This document shows positions 8,297 to 18,600 of a stretch of DNA of 41,647 nt, one piece after another (position 1 is the stretch's first letter; every line of letters starts with the position of its first letter). Where the stretch lies: NCBI GenBank assembly GCA_050741255.1, contig JBOIEQ010000020.1, positions 1 to 41,647 on the forward strand, given 5' to 3'. This DNA comes from CAZXNF01 sp050741255. Lineage in GTDB: Bacteria; Pseudomonadota; Gammaproteobacteria; Burkholderiales; SG8-41. Under the pieces are notes generated by a model. It was not told the origin of the DNA and did not search any database. It saw nothing but the letters and a program-made list of their open reading frames with translations. Both the position numbers and the translations under genes were made by a program.

Positions 8297-9214
8297 ATGC
8301 AACCCCTCCACTTCAAATTCGGCGGCTACCAGAAGCCCGCCTCCATCCACAACCAGGCCGCCGTCCGCTTCGGCGAACTGCTGCAACAGAAACTCGGCGA
8401 CCGCGTCAGCTTCGAGCTGATCGGCAACGTGCTGGACCTCGGCCGCGGTTCCGGCGACCTGCCCATCATGGTCGAGAACGGGGAACTGGACTTCTGCTAC
8501 ATCTCGACCGTGCGTTTCGCGGACGACGTGCCGGAGCTGAAGCTGCTGGAACTGCCCTTCGTCGTGCCGAGCCGCGACGCCGTGTGCCGCGCACTGGACG
8601 GCGAACTGGGGGCACGCTTTACCCGCCAGATGCATGCCCGCACGCCGCACCGGGTGCTCGGCTACTGGGACAACGGCTTCCGTCACCTGTCGAACAAGGT
8701 GCGCCCCATCCGCACGCCCGCCGACTGCGCGGGCTTGCGCATCCGCACGCAGATGAGCGCGCTGCACGGCGAGGCGTTTGCGGCGCTGGGCTTCGTGCCG
8801 GTGCCGGCCGATATCAAGGAGTTCGCGGCGGAGGTCGGCGGCGACCGCTTCCAGGCACAGGACAATCCGCTGACCAATACCTACAACTTCGGCGTGCAGA
8901 AGCACCACCGCTACCACACGCTCTCCAGCCATTTCTTCGGCGCGAGCGCAATGATCGGCAACGCGGCGAAGTACGCAAGCTGGCCGGCGGATGTACAGGC
9001 TGCGGTGGATGCCGCGGGCCGCGAAGCGACGGTTTACCAGCGCCAGCTGGCAGCGGCGGAAGACGCCGCGATCATGGCCAAACTCAAGACCGAAGACGTC
9101 GAGATCGTGACGCTCACACCGGCGGAACACGCGGCCTTCGTGGCCGCGCTCGCGCCGATGCTGGAGAAATACCGGAAGGAACTCGATCCAGCGCTGTTCG
9201 ATGCCCTGAAGTAA
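8297..9214 (+). CDS. TRAP-type (DctP family) solute-binding protein without a signal peptide
   Basis: A 305-aa protein with the DctP fold pattern: an N-terminal strand ending in FGGYQKPASIHNQAA, then ELDFCYIST, the conserved stretch LGYWDNGFRHLSNKVRPI, the solute-binding arginine segment GLRIRTQ and a helical C-terminus. DctP proteins normally act in the periplasm and carry an export signal. Here the protein starts directly in the mature fold, and an in-frame TAA at 8279-8281 excludes a longer N-terminus. The start is 19 nt after the E2 stop, so it may be cotranscribed with the pdh genes. No DctQ/DctM membrane subunits are present. It may be a cytoplasmic binding or sensor protein, or a remnant; the fold call is firm, the role is not. 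Confidence 0.72.
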   Translation: MQPLHFKFGGYQKPASIHNQAAVRFGELLQQKLGDRVSFELIGNVLDLGRGSGDLPIMVENGELDFCYISTVRFADDVPELKLLELPFVVPSRDAVCRALDGELGARFTRQMHARTPHRVLGYWDNGFRHLSNKVRPIRTPADCAGLRIRTQMSALHGEAFAALGFVPVPADIKEFAAEVGGDRFQAQDNPLTNTYNFGVQKHHRYHTLSSHFFGASAMIGNAAKYASWPADVQAAVDAAGREATVYQRQLAAAEDAAIMAKLKTEDVEIVTLTPAEHAAFVAALAPMLEKYRKELDPALFDALK

Positions 9215-9224
9215 CGCGCGCCGG

Positions 9225-10112
9225 CTACTTCTTCGCGACCTTGGCCCCGCGCTGGCTCCAATACCACTCCATGATCTGCTCGCCGGTCCAGAACAGCACG
9301 CCCTTCTTCCGGCGCAGCTTGGTGAAGACTTCCTCGAAGTACTTGATCCGGTGCGGCACCCCGGAAATGTACGGGTGCACGGCGATCGCCATGATCTTCG
9401 CGCGCGAGGCGCCTTCGTCATGCAACCGGTCGAAAGTATCGAGGCTGCGCGTGACGAACTCCTGCGCGGCGTGGTGCTGCACCATCATCATCGAGATGTC
9501 GTTCAGCTCCACCGTGTAGGGCATCGACAGCACCGGGCCGTGCTTGGTCTTTACCTCGCAAGGTTCGTCGTCCACCACCCAGTCGGCGAGGTAGCGGATG
9601 CCGGCCTCGGCCAGCAGGTCCGGGGAGTCGTAGGTTTCAGTCAGCCCCGGCCCCAGCCAGCCCACGACCGGCTTGCCCGTGAATTTCTTGAGAATCTTGA
9701 CGGTCTTGCGGATCGTCTTCTTCTGGTTGGGCTCCAAATGGATCGGGCGCTGGTCGTAGGAATGGCCCATGAACTCCCAGCCCGCGTCGCGCGCGGCCCC
9801 GGCCACCTGCGGGTAGTCCTCGCACACGCGGCCGTTGATCGACAACGTCGGTGTGATATCCAGCCGGTCGAGCGCCGCCTTCAGCCGCCAGAAACCGACC
9901 CGCATGCCGTATTCGTGCCAGGCCCAGTGCGGCACGTCCGGCAACATCGTCTGGCCCGTCGGCGGCGGCAGCGCCTGGCGCGGCATCGCACGGCCGATGT
10001 CCCAGACCTCGACGTTGACGATGGGCCACACCACCACCCGCGCGCCACCGGGCAAACGCAGCGGCGGACGGTCGACAACGGGGGAGTACGGCAGGCGTTG
10101 GCTGGGCAACAT
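9225..10112 (-). CDS. Polysaccharide deacetylase (NodB/PuuE-like) family protein
   Basis: A 295-aa carbohydrate-esterase-4-like protein with no signal peptide, so probably cytoplasmic. The N-terminal part PGGARVVVWPIVNVEVWD and the central GWEFMGHSYDQRPIHL resemble the allantoinase-like (PuuE-type) branch rather than secreted chitin deacetylases; the canonical metal-binding Asp pair is not obvious, so the chemistry is uncertain. Later motifs are GWLGPGLTETYDSP and ADWVVDDEP. The frame runs open to 10865, but the ATG at 10112 has GAGGA 6-8 nt upstream and begins the family-like sequence. It converges with the TRAP-like gene (10-nt gap) and is divergent from a Bug gene. Substrate unknown; a C-N hydrolase of purine breakdown or an N-deacetylase are both possible. 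Confidence 0.75.
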   Translation of the reverse strand: MLPSQRLPYSPVVDRPPLRLPGGARVVVWPIVNVEVWDIGRAMPRQALPPPTGQTMLPDVPHWAWHEYGMRVGFWRLKAALDRLDITPTLSINGRVCEDYPQVAGAARDAGWEFMGHSYDQRPIHLEPNQKKTIRKTVKILKKFTGKPVVGWLGPGLTETYDSPDLLAEAGIRYLADWVVDDEPCEVKTKHGPVLSMPYTVELNDISMMMVQHHAAQEFVTRSLDTFDRLHDEGASRAKIMAIAVHPYISGVPHRIKYFEEVFTKLRRKKGVLFWTGEQIMEWYWSQRGAKVAKK

Positions 10113-10146
10113 GGATTCCTCGAACGGACGGCAAAAAAGGAATCGC

Positions 10147-10152
10147 ATTATA
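10147..10152 (-). promoter_or_regulatory. Candidate -10 element (TATAAT) for the deacetylase gene
   Basis: A perfect TATAAT on the minus strand, 34 nt upstream of the deacetylase ATG, in otherwise GC-rich intergenic sequence. No good -35 is seen at the usual distance. Confidence 0.5.
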
Positions 10153-10228
10153 GAGTCGGCGTCACGAAAGCATGGCTGTTTGCGGGCGCCGCGTTCTTTC
10201 CGTAGCATGCCCCGCACGCGTCGAGCGA

Positions 10229-10251
10229 CTGCCGGCCTCGCATGCCGGCAG
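10229..10251 (+). promoter_or_regulatory. Hairpin in the leader of a Bug gene
   Basis: The arms CTGCCGGC (10229-10236) and GCCGGCAG (10244-10251) pair perfectly around a 7-nt loop, ending 12 nt before the Shine-Dalgarno AAGGAGGA of the downstream Bug gene. It could be a 5' UTR stem or a regulator site; no function is shown by the sequence. Confidence 0.35.
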
Positions 10252-10274
10252 CGCCGCAACGCCAAGGAGGAATC

Positions 10275-11231
10275 ATGCGCATGTCCGCCGCCGTCGCCCT
10301 TCTGCTGACCGCCGCCGCTGTCCACGCACAGCCCTGGCCCGTCAAGCCGTTCCGGATCATCGTGCCCTTCCCGCCGGGCGGCAACATCGATATCACCGGT
10401 CGCACCCTGGCGCCCGGCCTGACCGAAACCCTGGGGCAGCCGGTGGTCGTGGACAACCGCGGCGGCGCCGGCGGCACCATCGGCACCGAGCTCGCCGCCA
10501 AATCGCCACCCGACGGCTACACGCTGCTGGTCGGCTCCACCGGCACACTGACGGCCGCGCCCGCCCTCTACCCGAAGCTGGGCTACGACCCGCAGCGCGA
10601 CTTCGCCGCCATTGCGATGGTGTCCGTCGTACCCATCGTGATTGTCATCCACCCTTCGCTGCCGGCTCGCGACTTCCGGGAATTCCTGGCGATGGTCAAG
10701 GCGCGCCCCGGCAAGGTGACGATGGCCTCCGCCGGGTCCGGCAGCAGCAATCATCTCGCGGGCGAACTGTTCCAGTCCGTGACCGGCACCAAACTGATCC
10801 ACATCCCGTACAAGGGCAGCGGTCCCGCGCTTGTGGACGTCATGGGCGGCCAGGTGGACATGCACTTCGACCAGCTCTCGTCTTCGCTCGGCTTCATCCA
10901 GAGCGGCAAGCTGCGCGCGATCGCGGTCACCACGCTCAAGCGCTCGTCATCCCTGCCCAACGTGCCGACCGTTGATGAGTCCGGCTACCAGGGATTCGAA
11001 GCCTCGACCTTCGCCGCGATCCTCGTGCCGTCGGCAACCCCCAGGGACATCCAGCAGCGCCTGACCGCCGCAATGCAGAAGATCCTGCGCACACCGGCCA
11101 CGCGCGACACCTTCGCCCGCTTCGCGGCCGAAGTGCCGGACGTGAGCGTGGAGGAATTCGAGCGTTACCTGCGCGCCGACCGCGAGAAATGGACCAAAGT
11201 GGTCCGCGAGGCCAACATCAAGGTGGAGTAA
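10275..11231 (+). CDS. Bug/TctC-family periplasmic solute-binding protein
   Basis: A 318-aa secreted protein of the tripartite tricarboxylate receptor (Bug) family. A signal peptide is visible (about 1-19, MRMSAAVALLLTAAAVHA, AxA cleavage site), followed by the family start WPVKPFRIIVPFPPGGNID. The ligand-binding loops VDNRGGAGGTIGTE and SPPDGYTLL and the central HIPYKGSGPALVDVMGGQ are intact. The ATG at 10275 has a strong AAGGAGGA (10264-10271). Such proteins usually capture carboxylates or aromatic acids for TctAB permeases, but no tctA or tctB lies nearby; orphan copies are typical of Burkholderiales. Ligand cannot be predicted. It converges with the isocitrate dehydrogenase gene, with only 9 nt between stops. 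Confidence 0.92.
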   Translation: MRMSAAVALLLTAAAVHAQPWPVKPFRIIVPFPPGGNIDITGRTLAPGLTETLGQPVVVDNRGGAGGTIGTELAAKSPPDGYTLLVGSTGTLTAAPALYPKLGYDPQRDFAAIAMVSVVPIVIVIHPSLPARDFREFLAMVKARPGKVTMASAGSGSSNHLAGELFQSVTGTKLIHIPYKGSGPALVDVMGGQVDMHFDQLSSSLGFIQSGKLRAIAVTTLKRSSSLPNVPTVDESGYQGFEASTFAAILVPSATPRDIQQRLTAAMQKILRTPATRDTFARFAAEVPDVSVEEFERYLRADREKWTKVVREANIKVE

Positions 11232-11240
11232 ACGGCGGGT

Positions 11241-12296
11241 CTAGCCCAGCGCCCGCAGAATCGCCGCGGTGAACGACTTCGTGCCGCCGTTGCCGCCCAG
11301 ATCCTTGGTCACCGCCTGCTTGTCCAGCAGCGCCTTCGACAGCGCGGCCTCGATGCGATCGGCGGCCTCGCCCTGCTCCAGATAGCGCAGCATCATCACC
11401 GACGACAGCAGCAGCGCGGTCGGGTTGGCGAGATCCTTGCCCGCGATGTCCGGCGCGCTGCCATGCACGGCTTCGAACATCGCGCAGTCCTCGCCGAGGT
11501 TTGCGCCCGGCGCCACGCCGAGACCGCCCACCAGCCCCGCCGCCAGGTCCGAAACGATGTCGCCGTAGAGATTGGCGAGCAGCAGGCTGTCGAAGGTTTC
11601 CGGCCGGATCACGAGTTCCATGCACAAGGCGTCGATCACCCGCGAATCGCAGGTGATCGACGGATGTTCCGCCGCCGCCTCCTGCGCCACCTTGAGGAAG
11701 GTGCCATCGGTCAGTTTCAACACGTTGGCCTTGTGCGCCACGGTCAGGCGCTTGCGGCCGGTCTTTTCCATGTAGCGGCAGGCGAAATGCGCCATGCGGT
11801 CCGTGGCGCTGAAGGTGATGACTTTCGTCGCCTCCACGCGGTCTTCGCTCACGCGCTTTTCGATGCCGAGATACAGATCCTCGCTGTTCTCGCGGAAGAT
11901 CAGGAGATCCACGCCCTGGAAGCGGGAAGCAATGCCGGGGTAGTTCTTGGCGGGACGCACCGCGCCGTACAGGCCCAGTTCCTTGCGCAGGGCGATGGCG
12001 ATGCTCGGGTAATCCCGGGGCGCGGTCGAGCCGTCGCGCGCGGGATGCGTCAGCTTGATGCGGTAATCGCCCCCGAATGGGGTTTGCGTCGGTCCCTTCA
12101 GCGCGATTTTGGTGCGCCCGACGGACGCCAGCGCCTCCACCGGCAACGGCGTGCCGTGCTTGTCCATCGCCACCATGCCCACCAGCACCGGATCCCATTC
12201 GATGTTCGCGCCGGAGGCGGAAACGATTTGCTTCACGGCGGCGGCCACTTCGGGTCCGATGCCGTCACCGGCAATCAGGGTTACTGGAGTGCTCAT
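11241..12296 (-). CDS. NAD-dependent isocitrate dehydrogenase-type enzyme
   Basis: A 351-aa member of the isocitrate/isopropylmalate dehydrogenase family, cytoplasmic. It starts TPVTLIAGDGIGPEV and contains the substrate loop FRENSEDLYLGIE and the catalytic VAHKANVLKLTDG. HGSAPDIAGKDLANPTA carries the Asp-Ile pair that marks NAD rather than NADP binding. The loop sequence favours isocitrate over isopropylmalate, and divergent placement from an aconitase gene supports a TCA role; tartrate or homoisocitrate activity cannot be excluded. The start is taken as ATG 12296; a TTG seven codons upstream (12317) is possible but gives only a charged extension. It is about half the length of the monomeric NADP-IDH and lacks the features of the dimeric NADP enzyme. 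Confidence 0.87.
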   Translation of the reverse strand: MSTPVTLIAGDGIGPEVAAAVKQIVSASGANIEWDPVLVGMVAMDKHGTPLPVEALASVGRTKIALKGPTQTPFGGDYRIKLTHPARDGSTAPRDYPSIAIALRKELGLYGAVRPAKNYPGIASRFQGVDLLIFRENSEDLYLGIEKRVSEDRVEATKVITFSATDRMAHFACRYMEKTGRKRLTVAHKANVLKLTDGTFLKVAQEAAAEHPSITCDSRVIDALCMELVIRPETFDSLLLANLYGDIVSDLAAGLVGGLGVAPGANLGEDCAMFEAVHGSAPDIAGKDLANPTALLLSSVMMLRYLEQGEAADRIEAALSKALLDKQAVTKDLGGNGGTKSFTAAILRALG

Positions 12297-12323
12297 CTGT
12301 TCGCTTTCCCGTATCAAGGTTCA

Positions 12324-12343
12324 GGGACGGCATGCCCCGTCCC
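12324..12343 (-). promoter_or_regulatory. Inverted repeat upstream of the isocitrate dehydrogenase gene
   Basis: GGGACGG (12324-12330) and CCGTCCC (12337-12343) form a perfect 7-bp stem with a 6-nt loop, 28 nt ahead of the dehydrogenase ATG. On the plus strand it is followed by AAAAA, so it is not a terminator for the minus strand gene; it may be a leader stem or an operator. Confidence 0.35.
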
Positions 12344-12390
12344 AAAAAGGCGCGACTTTACCGGTTTTTGGTTACACACTCACCGCGCGC

Positions 12391-12406
12391 TGCATCGCAT
12401 GATGCA
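12391..12406. promoter_or_regulatory. Palindrome, possible operator for the acn/idh pair
   Basis: TGCATC (12391-12396) and GATGCA (12401-12406) are exact inverted copies spaced by GCAT. The site lies 33 nt upstream of the predicted -35 of the aconitase promoter and about 95 nt upstream of the dehydrogenase start, a position suited to control both. The regulator is unknown. Confidence 0.4.
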
Positions 12407-12438
12407 AGGATCGTTCCGGCAGCCATGTCGTGAGCTTA

Positions 12439-12467
12439 TTGACGCATGCAGCGCCCAGGCTTAGGCT
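12439..12467 (+). promoter_or_regulatory. Candidate sigma-70 promoter for the third aconitase
   Basis: TTGACG (12439-12444), a 17-nt spacer and TAGGCT (12462-12467) give a good -35 and a moderate -10. It would leave a leader of about 130 nt before the ATG at 12608. Confidence 0.45.
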
Positions 12468-12607
12468 GAAACACCATGCTGTTCGCTATTTCCCGCGCAA
12501 AAACAAGCAGTAAGTGACTGTCGGGCGCCGCGCCCGAATTTTCCGGCGACACACCAGTCCTATGTACTCGTCCGACAGCCGCAAATCCAGGCGCACCAGG
12601 AGTCCCC

Positions 12608-15289
<2,682 letters not shown>

Positions 15290-15343
15290 CTCCACTGAAG
15301 ACCCACAGGCTATGGCGGTGCCCACCCGGCGCCGCTCCCCCGA

Positions 15344-15378
15344 CAGGCCGGCATCCACAAGATGCCGCCTGTTTTTTT
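15344..15378 (+). terminator. Rho-independent terminator after the third aconitase
   Basis: CAGGCCGGCATC (15344-15355) pairs with GATGCCGCCTG (15361-15371), leaving one bulged C and a 5-nt loop, and is followed by TTTTTTT. It ends the aconitase transcript 55 nt after its stop. Confidence 0.85.
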
Positions 15379-15385
15379 GCGCGGC

Positions 15386-15391
15386 TATAAT
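15386..15391 (+). promoter_or_regulatory. -10 element (TATAAT) for the GlcD-like oxidase gene
   Basis: A perfect TATAAT 8 nt after the T-run of the preceding terminator and 24 nt before the ATG at 15416. The -35 would fall in the terminator stem and has no consensus match. Confidence 0.55.
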
Positions 15392-15415
15392 CGGCGCAGG
15401 AGGAATTCCATCCCC

Positions 15416-16840
15416 ATGAGCGCCGTGTTGTCCCCGTCCAGTCTCGTCGAACGCCTCGCCGCCATCGTCGGTCCCACCCACGTCCTGACCGACGCGCAGG
15501 AGATCTCGCCCAACCTGCACGACTGGCGCGGCTTTTACATCGGCAAGGCGGTCGCCGTGGTGCGCCCGGCGAACACGGCCGAAGTGGCGGCGGTGCTGAA
15601 GCTATGCAGCGAAACACGAACCCCCGTCGTCGCCCAGGGCGGCAACACCGGCATGTGCGGCGCGGCAACGCCGACCGCCAAGGGCGATGCCGTCGTGCTG
15701 TTGCTGACGCGCATGAATCGCGTCGTCGCGCTCGATCCGCTCAACAACACGATCACCGTCGAGGCCGGCTGCATCCTCGCGAACATCCAGCAGGCGGCGC
15801 GCGAGGCCGACCGCTACTTCCCGTTATCCCTCGGCGCCGAGGGCAGCTGCCAGATCGGCGGCAACCTCGCGACCAACGCCGGCGGCATCAACGTGCTGCG
15901 CTACGGCAACACGCGCGACCTGACGCTGGGCCTGGAAGTCGTGCTGGCCGACGGCCAGGTGTGGGGCGGGCTGCGCGGGCTGCGCAAGGACAACACCGGC
16001 TACGACCTGAAGCAACTCTTCGTCGGTTCCGAAGGCACGCTGGGCGTCATCACCGGCGCGGTGCTGAAACTCTTCCCGCAGCCGCGCACCTCCGTCACCG
16101 CGTTCGGCGCGATTCCCGATCCGGACGCGGCCATCGCCCTGCTCTCGCACCTGCGCGGCGAAATCGGCGACCGTATCAGCGCCTTCGAGATCATCTCGCG
16201 CCACTGCATCGAAATCGTGCTGAAGCACATCCCCGGTACGCGCGACCCGCTGGCGGCGCCCGCGGCCTGGTACTTCCTCACCAACGTGGACGACCCGGCG
16301 GTCGATCCCGGCCTGCGCGACGCGGTCGAGCAGGCGCTCGCCGCCGCGATCGAGAAAGGCCTGGTGACGGACGTGGCGCTCGCCGAAAGCGCCGCGCAGG
16401 CGCAGGCCTTCTGGCGCATCCGCGAGACGATTCCCGAAGCGTCCAAGAGCGACGGCCTGCTCTACCGCCATGACATTTCGGTGCCGATCAGCGGCATCCC
16501 GGCCTTCATCACCGAAGCCGGCGCGGCGCTCGAAAAACAGTTCCCCGGCGTGCGCATCATCTGCTTCGGCCACATCGGCGACGGCAACCTGCACTACAAC
16601 TGCTTTGTGCCGGGCCGCCGGCGCGACGACCTGGCGGCCATCGCCATGACCGATGTCAATGAAGCCGTCTACAAAATGGTGCGCGAACGCAACGGCTCGA
16701 TCAGCGCCGAGCACGGCATCGGCCAGGCCAAACGCGCGGAGTTGCCGCACTACAAGAGCGCGGTGGAAATGGAACTGATGCGGGCGGTGAAAAAGACCTT
16801 CGACCCGCTGGGCATCATGAACCCCGGAAAGGTCCTGTAA
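15416..16840 (+). CDS. FAD-linked oxidase, GlcD / D-2-hydroxyglutarate dehydrogenase-like
   Basis: A 474-aa flavoprotein of the vanillyl-alcohol-oxidase (PCMH) fold, cytoplasmic or membrane-peripheral. The FAD-binding domain occupies about residues 40-220, with the pyrophosphate loop AQGGNTGMCG (74-83) and LGAEGSCQIGGNLATNAGG. The C-terminal substrate domain carries CFGHIGDGNLHYN and AEHGIGQAKR, the metal and substrate motif of D-2-hydroxyacid dehydrogenases. The likely reaction is oxidation of a D-2-hydroxyacid (D-2-hydroxyglutarate, D-lactate or glycolate) with electrons passed to an acceptor protein; I cannot separate these. The ATG at 15416 is used because the upstream extension to 15362 lies in the terminator; AGGAGG is 12-13 nt ahead, slightly long spacing. 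The next gene starts 5 nt after its stop. Confidence 0.87.
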   Translation: MSAVLSPSSLVERLAAIVGPTHVLTDAQEISPNLHDWRGFYIGKAVAVVRPANTAEVAAVLKLCSETRTPVVAQGGNTGMCGAATPTAKGDAVVLLLTRMNRVVALDPLNNTITVEAGCILANIQQAAREADRYFPLSLGAEGSCQIGGNLATNAGGINVLRYGNTRDLTLGLEVVLADGQVWGGLRGLRKDNTGYDLKQLFVGSEGTLGVITGAVLKLFPQPRTSVTAFGAIPDPDAAIALLSHLRGEIGDRISAFEIISRHCIEIVLKHIPGTRDPLAAPAAWYFLTNVDDPAVDPGLRDAVEQALAAAIEKGLVTDVALAESAAQAQAFWRIRETIPEASKSDGLLYRHDISVPISGIPAFITEAGAALEKQFPGVRIICFGHIGDGNLHYNCFVPGRRRDDLAAIAMTDVNEAVYKMVRERNGSISAEHGIGQAKRAELPHYKSAVEMELMRAVKKTFDPLGIMNPGKVL

Positions 16841-16845
16841 CAGGC

Positions 16846-17604
16846 ATGGCCGCAGCAGAGGTTGTCACGTTTGTTCCCGGTGGCTACCGCTACGTCAAAG
16901 GGGTTTTCCGCTATTCCGCCTCCGTCGCCGCCGAGCCCGGTTTTGAAATCGAACGGGCGCGCTTTCACCGGCCCGTGCCGCTCGCCGAAGGCTTCCGACT
17001 GATCGAAGCCCGGCTGCGTGCCATCGGCCGTCCGCTGACGGCGTTCTGCGCCTGCGAACTGCGCTCGCCGGCGCCCTTCACCGAAGCCGGCTTCGAGGCC
17101 TTCAACCGGCAGTACGTGGCACCGCTGGCCGCGTGGGGACTCTACAGGGACGGCGCGAATCCCGTGGCACGCAGCAACGTCTGCCCGGCGATCGATCCGC
17201 CGACAGAACCTTCCTTCTACGCATTCTCGTACACCGTGCCCGCGACGAACGCGTCCCGCCCGAGCTTCATCGTCGCCGGCGGCGCGGAAGCCCCGGAGAA
17301 TCAGCCCAACTACCGCGACCACATCGTGCGGCGCGGCGACGTCTCGCCGGGCGCCCTGGTGGAAAAAGCGCGCTACGTGCTGGGCGTGATGGAAGGCCGC
17401 ATGCAGCCGCTGGGCTTTGCCTGGCAGGACGTGACCGACACGCAGGCCTACACCGTGCACGATCTCCACCCCTTCCTCGGCGCGGAAATCGTCCGCCGCG
17501 GCGCGGCGCCGGGCGGGCTGACCTGGCACTACGTGTACCCGCCAGTGGTGGACCTCGAATTCGAGATGGATGCCCGCGGGATTGCGCGCGAAGTGGTGGT
17601 TTAG
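16846..17604 (+). CDS. RidA/YjgF-like two-domain protein, possibly an amino-muconate-type deaminase
   Basis: A 252-aa soluble protein. Two halves each resemble the RidA (YjgF) helix-strand pattern. The first runs from about residue 50 (FRLIEARLRAIGRPL) to 120. The second runs from about 150, with GALVEKARYVLGVMEGRMQP and WQDVTDTQAYTVHD followed by the strand-rich end VVDLEFEMDARGIAREVVV. This suggests an internal duplication in which one half has diverged. From memory it resembles proteins described as 2-amino-5-chloromuconate deaminases, but I cannot confirm this. It starts 5 nt after the GlcD-like oxidase stop, so the two are probably cotranscribed and may act in one catabolic step. Its stop overlaps that of the convergent MAPEG gene by 4 nt. 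Confidence 0.5.
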   Translation: MAAAEVVTFVPGGYRYVKGVFRYSASVAAEPGFEIERARFHRPVPLAEGFRLIEARLRAIGRPLTAFCACELRSPAPFTEAGFEAFNRQYVAPLAAWGLYRDGANPVARSNVCPAIDPPTEPSFYAFSYTVPATNASRPSFIVAGGAEAPENQPNYRDHIVRRGDVSPGALVEKARYVLGVMEGRMQPLGFAWQDVTDTQAYTVHDLHPFLGAEIVRRGAAPGGLTWHYVYPPVVDLEFEMDARGIAREVVV

Positions 17605-17987
17605 CGCGCGCCGACGGCGAACAGTCCAAAGACGCACAGCAGGCCCGCACACCACACCAGCGACCGCGGGGTCGGCCGGTCGTGGATGTAGAGCAGCGTG
17701 TATGCCACCCGCAGCAGCACGAAGGTCGCCGCCAAAACATCGATCCATCGCTGCGGTCCGCCGGCCAGGTGGGCGATGATCACGCCCGCCGCGAATGGGG
17801 GAAACGCCTCGAAAGCATTCAGTTGCGCCCAGTAGGCACGCCGGCGGTCAGGCGGGAGCGTGTCCACCCCGGCCCGCGGGGCGTGGTTGTCATAGGTCCT
17901 CCCGCCGCCGCCGGCGAGCTTGAAATAGAGGGTGGCACAATACGGCAGCAGCGCCGCGACGAGGACCATCCAGTACGCGAAGGTCAT
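17601..17987 (-). CDS. MAPEG family membrane protein
   Basis: A 128-aa membrane protein with about four hydrophobic helices (starting near residues 2, 55, 76 and 105), the size and layout of MAPEG proteins (membrane-associated proteins in eicosanoid and glutathione metabolism). The conserved motif is AYWAQLNAFEAFPPFAAG, with the N-x-x-E-x-x-P pattern of the family; DNHAPRAG precedes it. The ATG at 17987 is preferred over an upstream start at 18047 because AAGGAAAG sits 6 nt before it and the sequence then opens with a helix. Bacterial members may have glutathione-transferase or peroxidase activity, but many are unassigned. It converges with the RidA-like gene and is divergent from msrB. Confidence 0.85.
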   Translation of the reverse strand: MTFAYWMVLVAALLPYCATLYFKLAGGGGRTYDNHAPRAGVDTLPPDRRRAYWAQLNAFEAFPPFAAGVIIAHLAGGPQRWIDVLAATFVLLRVAYTLLYIHDRPTPRSLVWCAGLLCVFGLFAVGAR

Positions 17988-18122
17988 GTGCTTTCCTTGA
18001 AAGTTTTCACGGCGCGGCACGACCAATATCATCATTCCGGCCGGCATCGGACAGCGCGGATTTTCCAGGCAACTTTATCACGCAGAAACGTTCCAAGACC
18101 CACCTCAAGGACGGAGCCCACC

Positions 18123-18521
18123 ATGACGGACAAGATCGAGAAACCCGATGCGGACTGGAAAAAGGAACTGACGCCGGAACAGTTCCAGGTCGCCCGCAAG
18201 AAAGGGACCGAGCGCCCCTTCACCGGCGCGTACTGGGACAATCACGAGCAGGGCATCTACCGCTGCGTCTGCTGCGGGACGGAGCTGTTCGCCTCCGACC
18301 ACAAGTTCGAATCCGGCAGCGGCTGGCCCAGTTTCTGGCAGCCGGCGAACACGGAAAACGTGGCGGCCGAAACGGACGTCAGTCACGGCATGCGCCGCAC
18401 CGAGGTGCTGTGCAGCAAGTGTGACGCCCACCTCGGACACGTCTTCGAGGACGGCCCGCAACCGACCGGCCTGCGTTACTGCATCAACTCGGCTTCTCTG
18501 AAATTCGACAAAAAAACCTGA
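18123..18521 (+). CDS. msrB: Peptide-methionine (R)-S-oxide reductase
   Basis: Repairs the R-sulfoxide of methionine in proteins, using thioredoxin; cytoplasmic, 132 aa, normal length. The zinc site is formed by Cys48/Cys51 (CVCC) and Cys97/Cys100 (CSKC). The catalytic cysteine is Cys120 in LRYCINSASL, with His103, His106 and Asn122 in their usual places (DAHLGHVFEDG). FESGSGWPSF is the substrate pocket motif. The ATG at 18123 follows AAGGA; the same frame is open far upstream but that part is a shadow of the RidA-like and MAPEG genes. No resolving cysteine close to the N-terminus is seen. It precedes yciB by 79 nt with a separate promoter-like TATAAT between them. Confidence 0.96.
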   Translation: MTDKIEKPDADWKKELTPEQFQVARKKGTERPFTGAYWDNHEQGIYRCVCCGTELFASDHKFESGSGWPSFWQPANTENVAAETDVSHGMRRTEVLCSKCDAHLGHVFEDGPQPTGLRYCINSASLKFDKKT

Positions 18522-18558
18522 TGCCCGGCCTGGCGGCGCAAGCACGTGGAGAAACCCC

Positions 18559-18564
18559 TATAAT
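18559..18564 (+). promoter_or_regulatory. -10 element (TATAAT) for yciB-bolA
   Basis: A perfect TATAAT 36 nt ahead of the yciB GTG start. No -35 of quality is seen at 16-18 bp. Confidence 0.5.
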
Positions 18565-18600
18565 CCGCGCCCTTGCCCCGCCGAACGTTGCGCCAGTCCC

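Larger units (their letters stand above)
12297..12607. other. Divergent intergenic region, isocitrate dehydrogenase / aconitase
   Basis: This 311-nt gene-free stretch holds the control signals for both flanking genes. From left to right I see a 7-bp hairpin (12324-12343), a run GGTTTTTGGTTACACAC (12362-12378) that is AT-richer than its surroundings, a palindrome (12391-12406) and a candidate sigma-70 promoter toward the aconitase (12439-12467). No small ORF or RNA gene is evident. Confidence 0.6.

Noticed and set aside
10113..10865. N-terminal extension of the polysaccharide deacetylase to 10865
   Set aside because: It would cover the whole promoter region and half of the Bug gene in antisense, while ATG 10112 has a good Shine-Dalgarno and a TATAAT upstream.
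17133..18122. Long open frame leading into msrB
   Set aside because: It is a shadow of the RidA-like gene and the MAPEG antisense; MsrB is full length from 18123.
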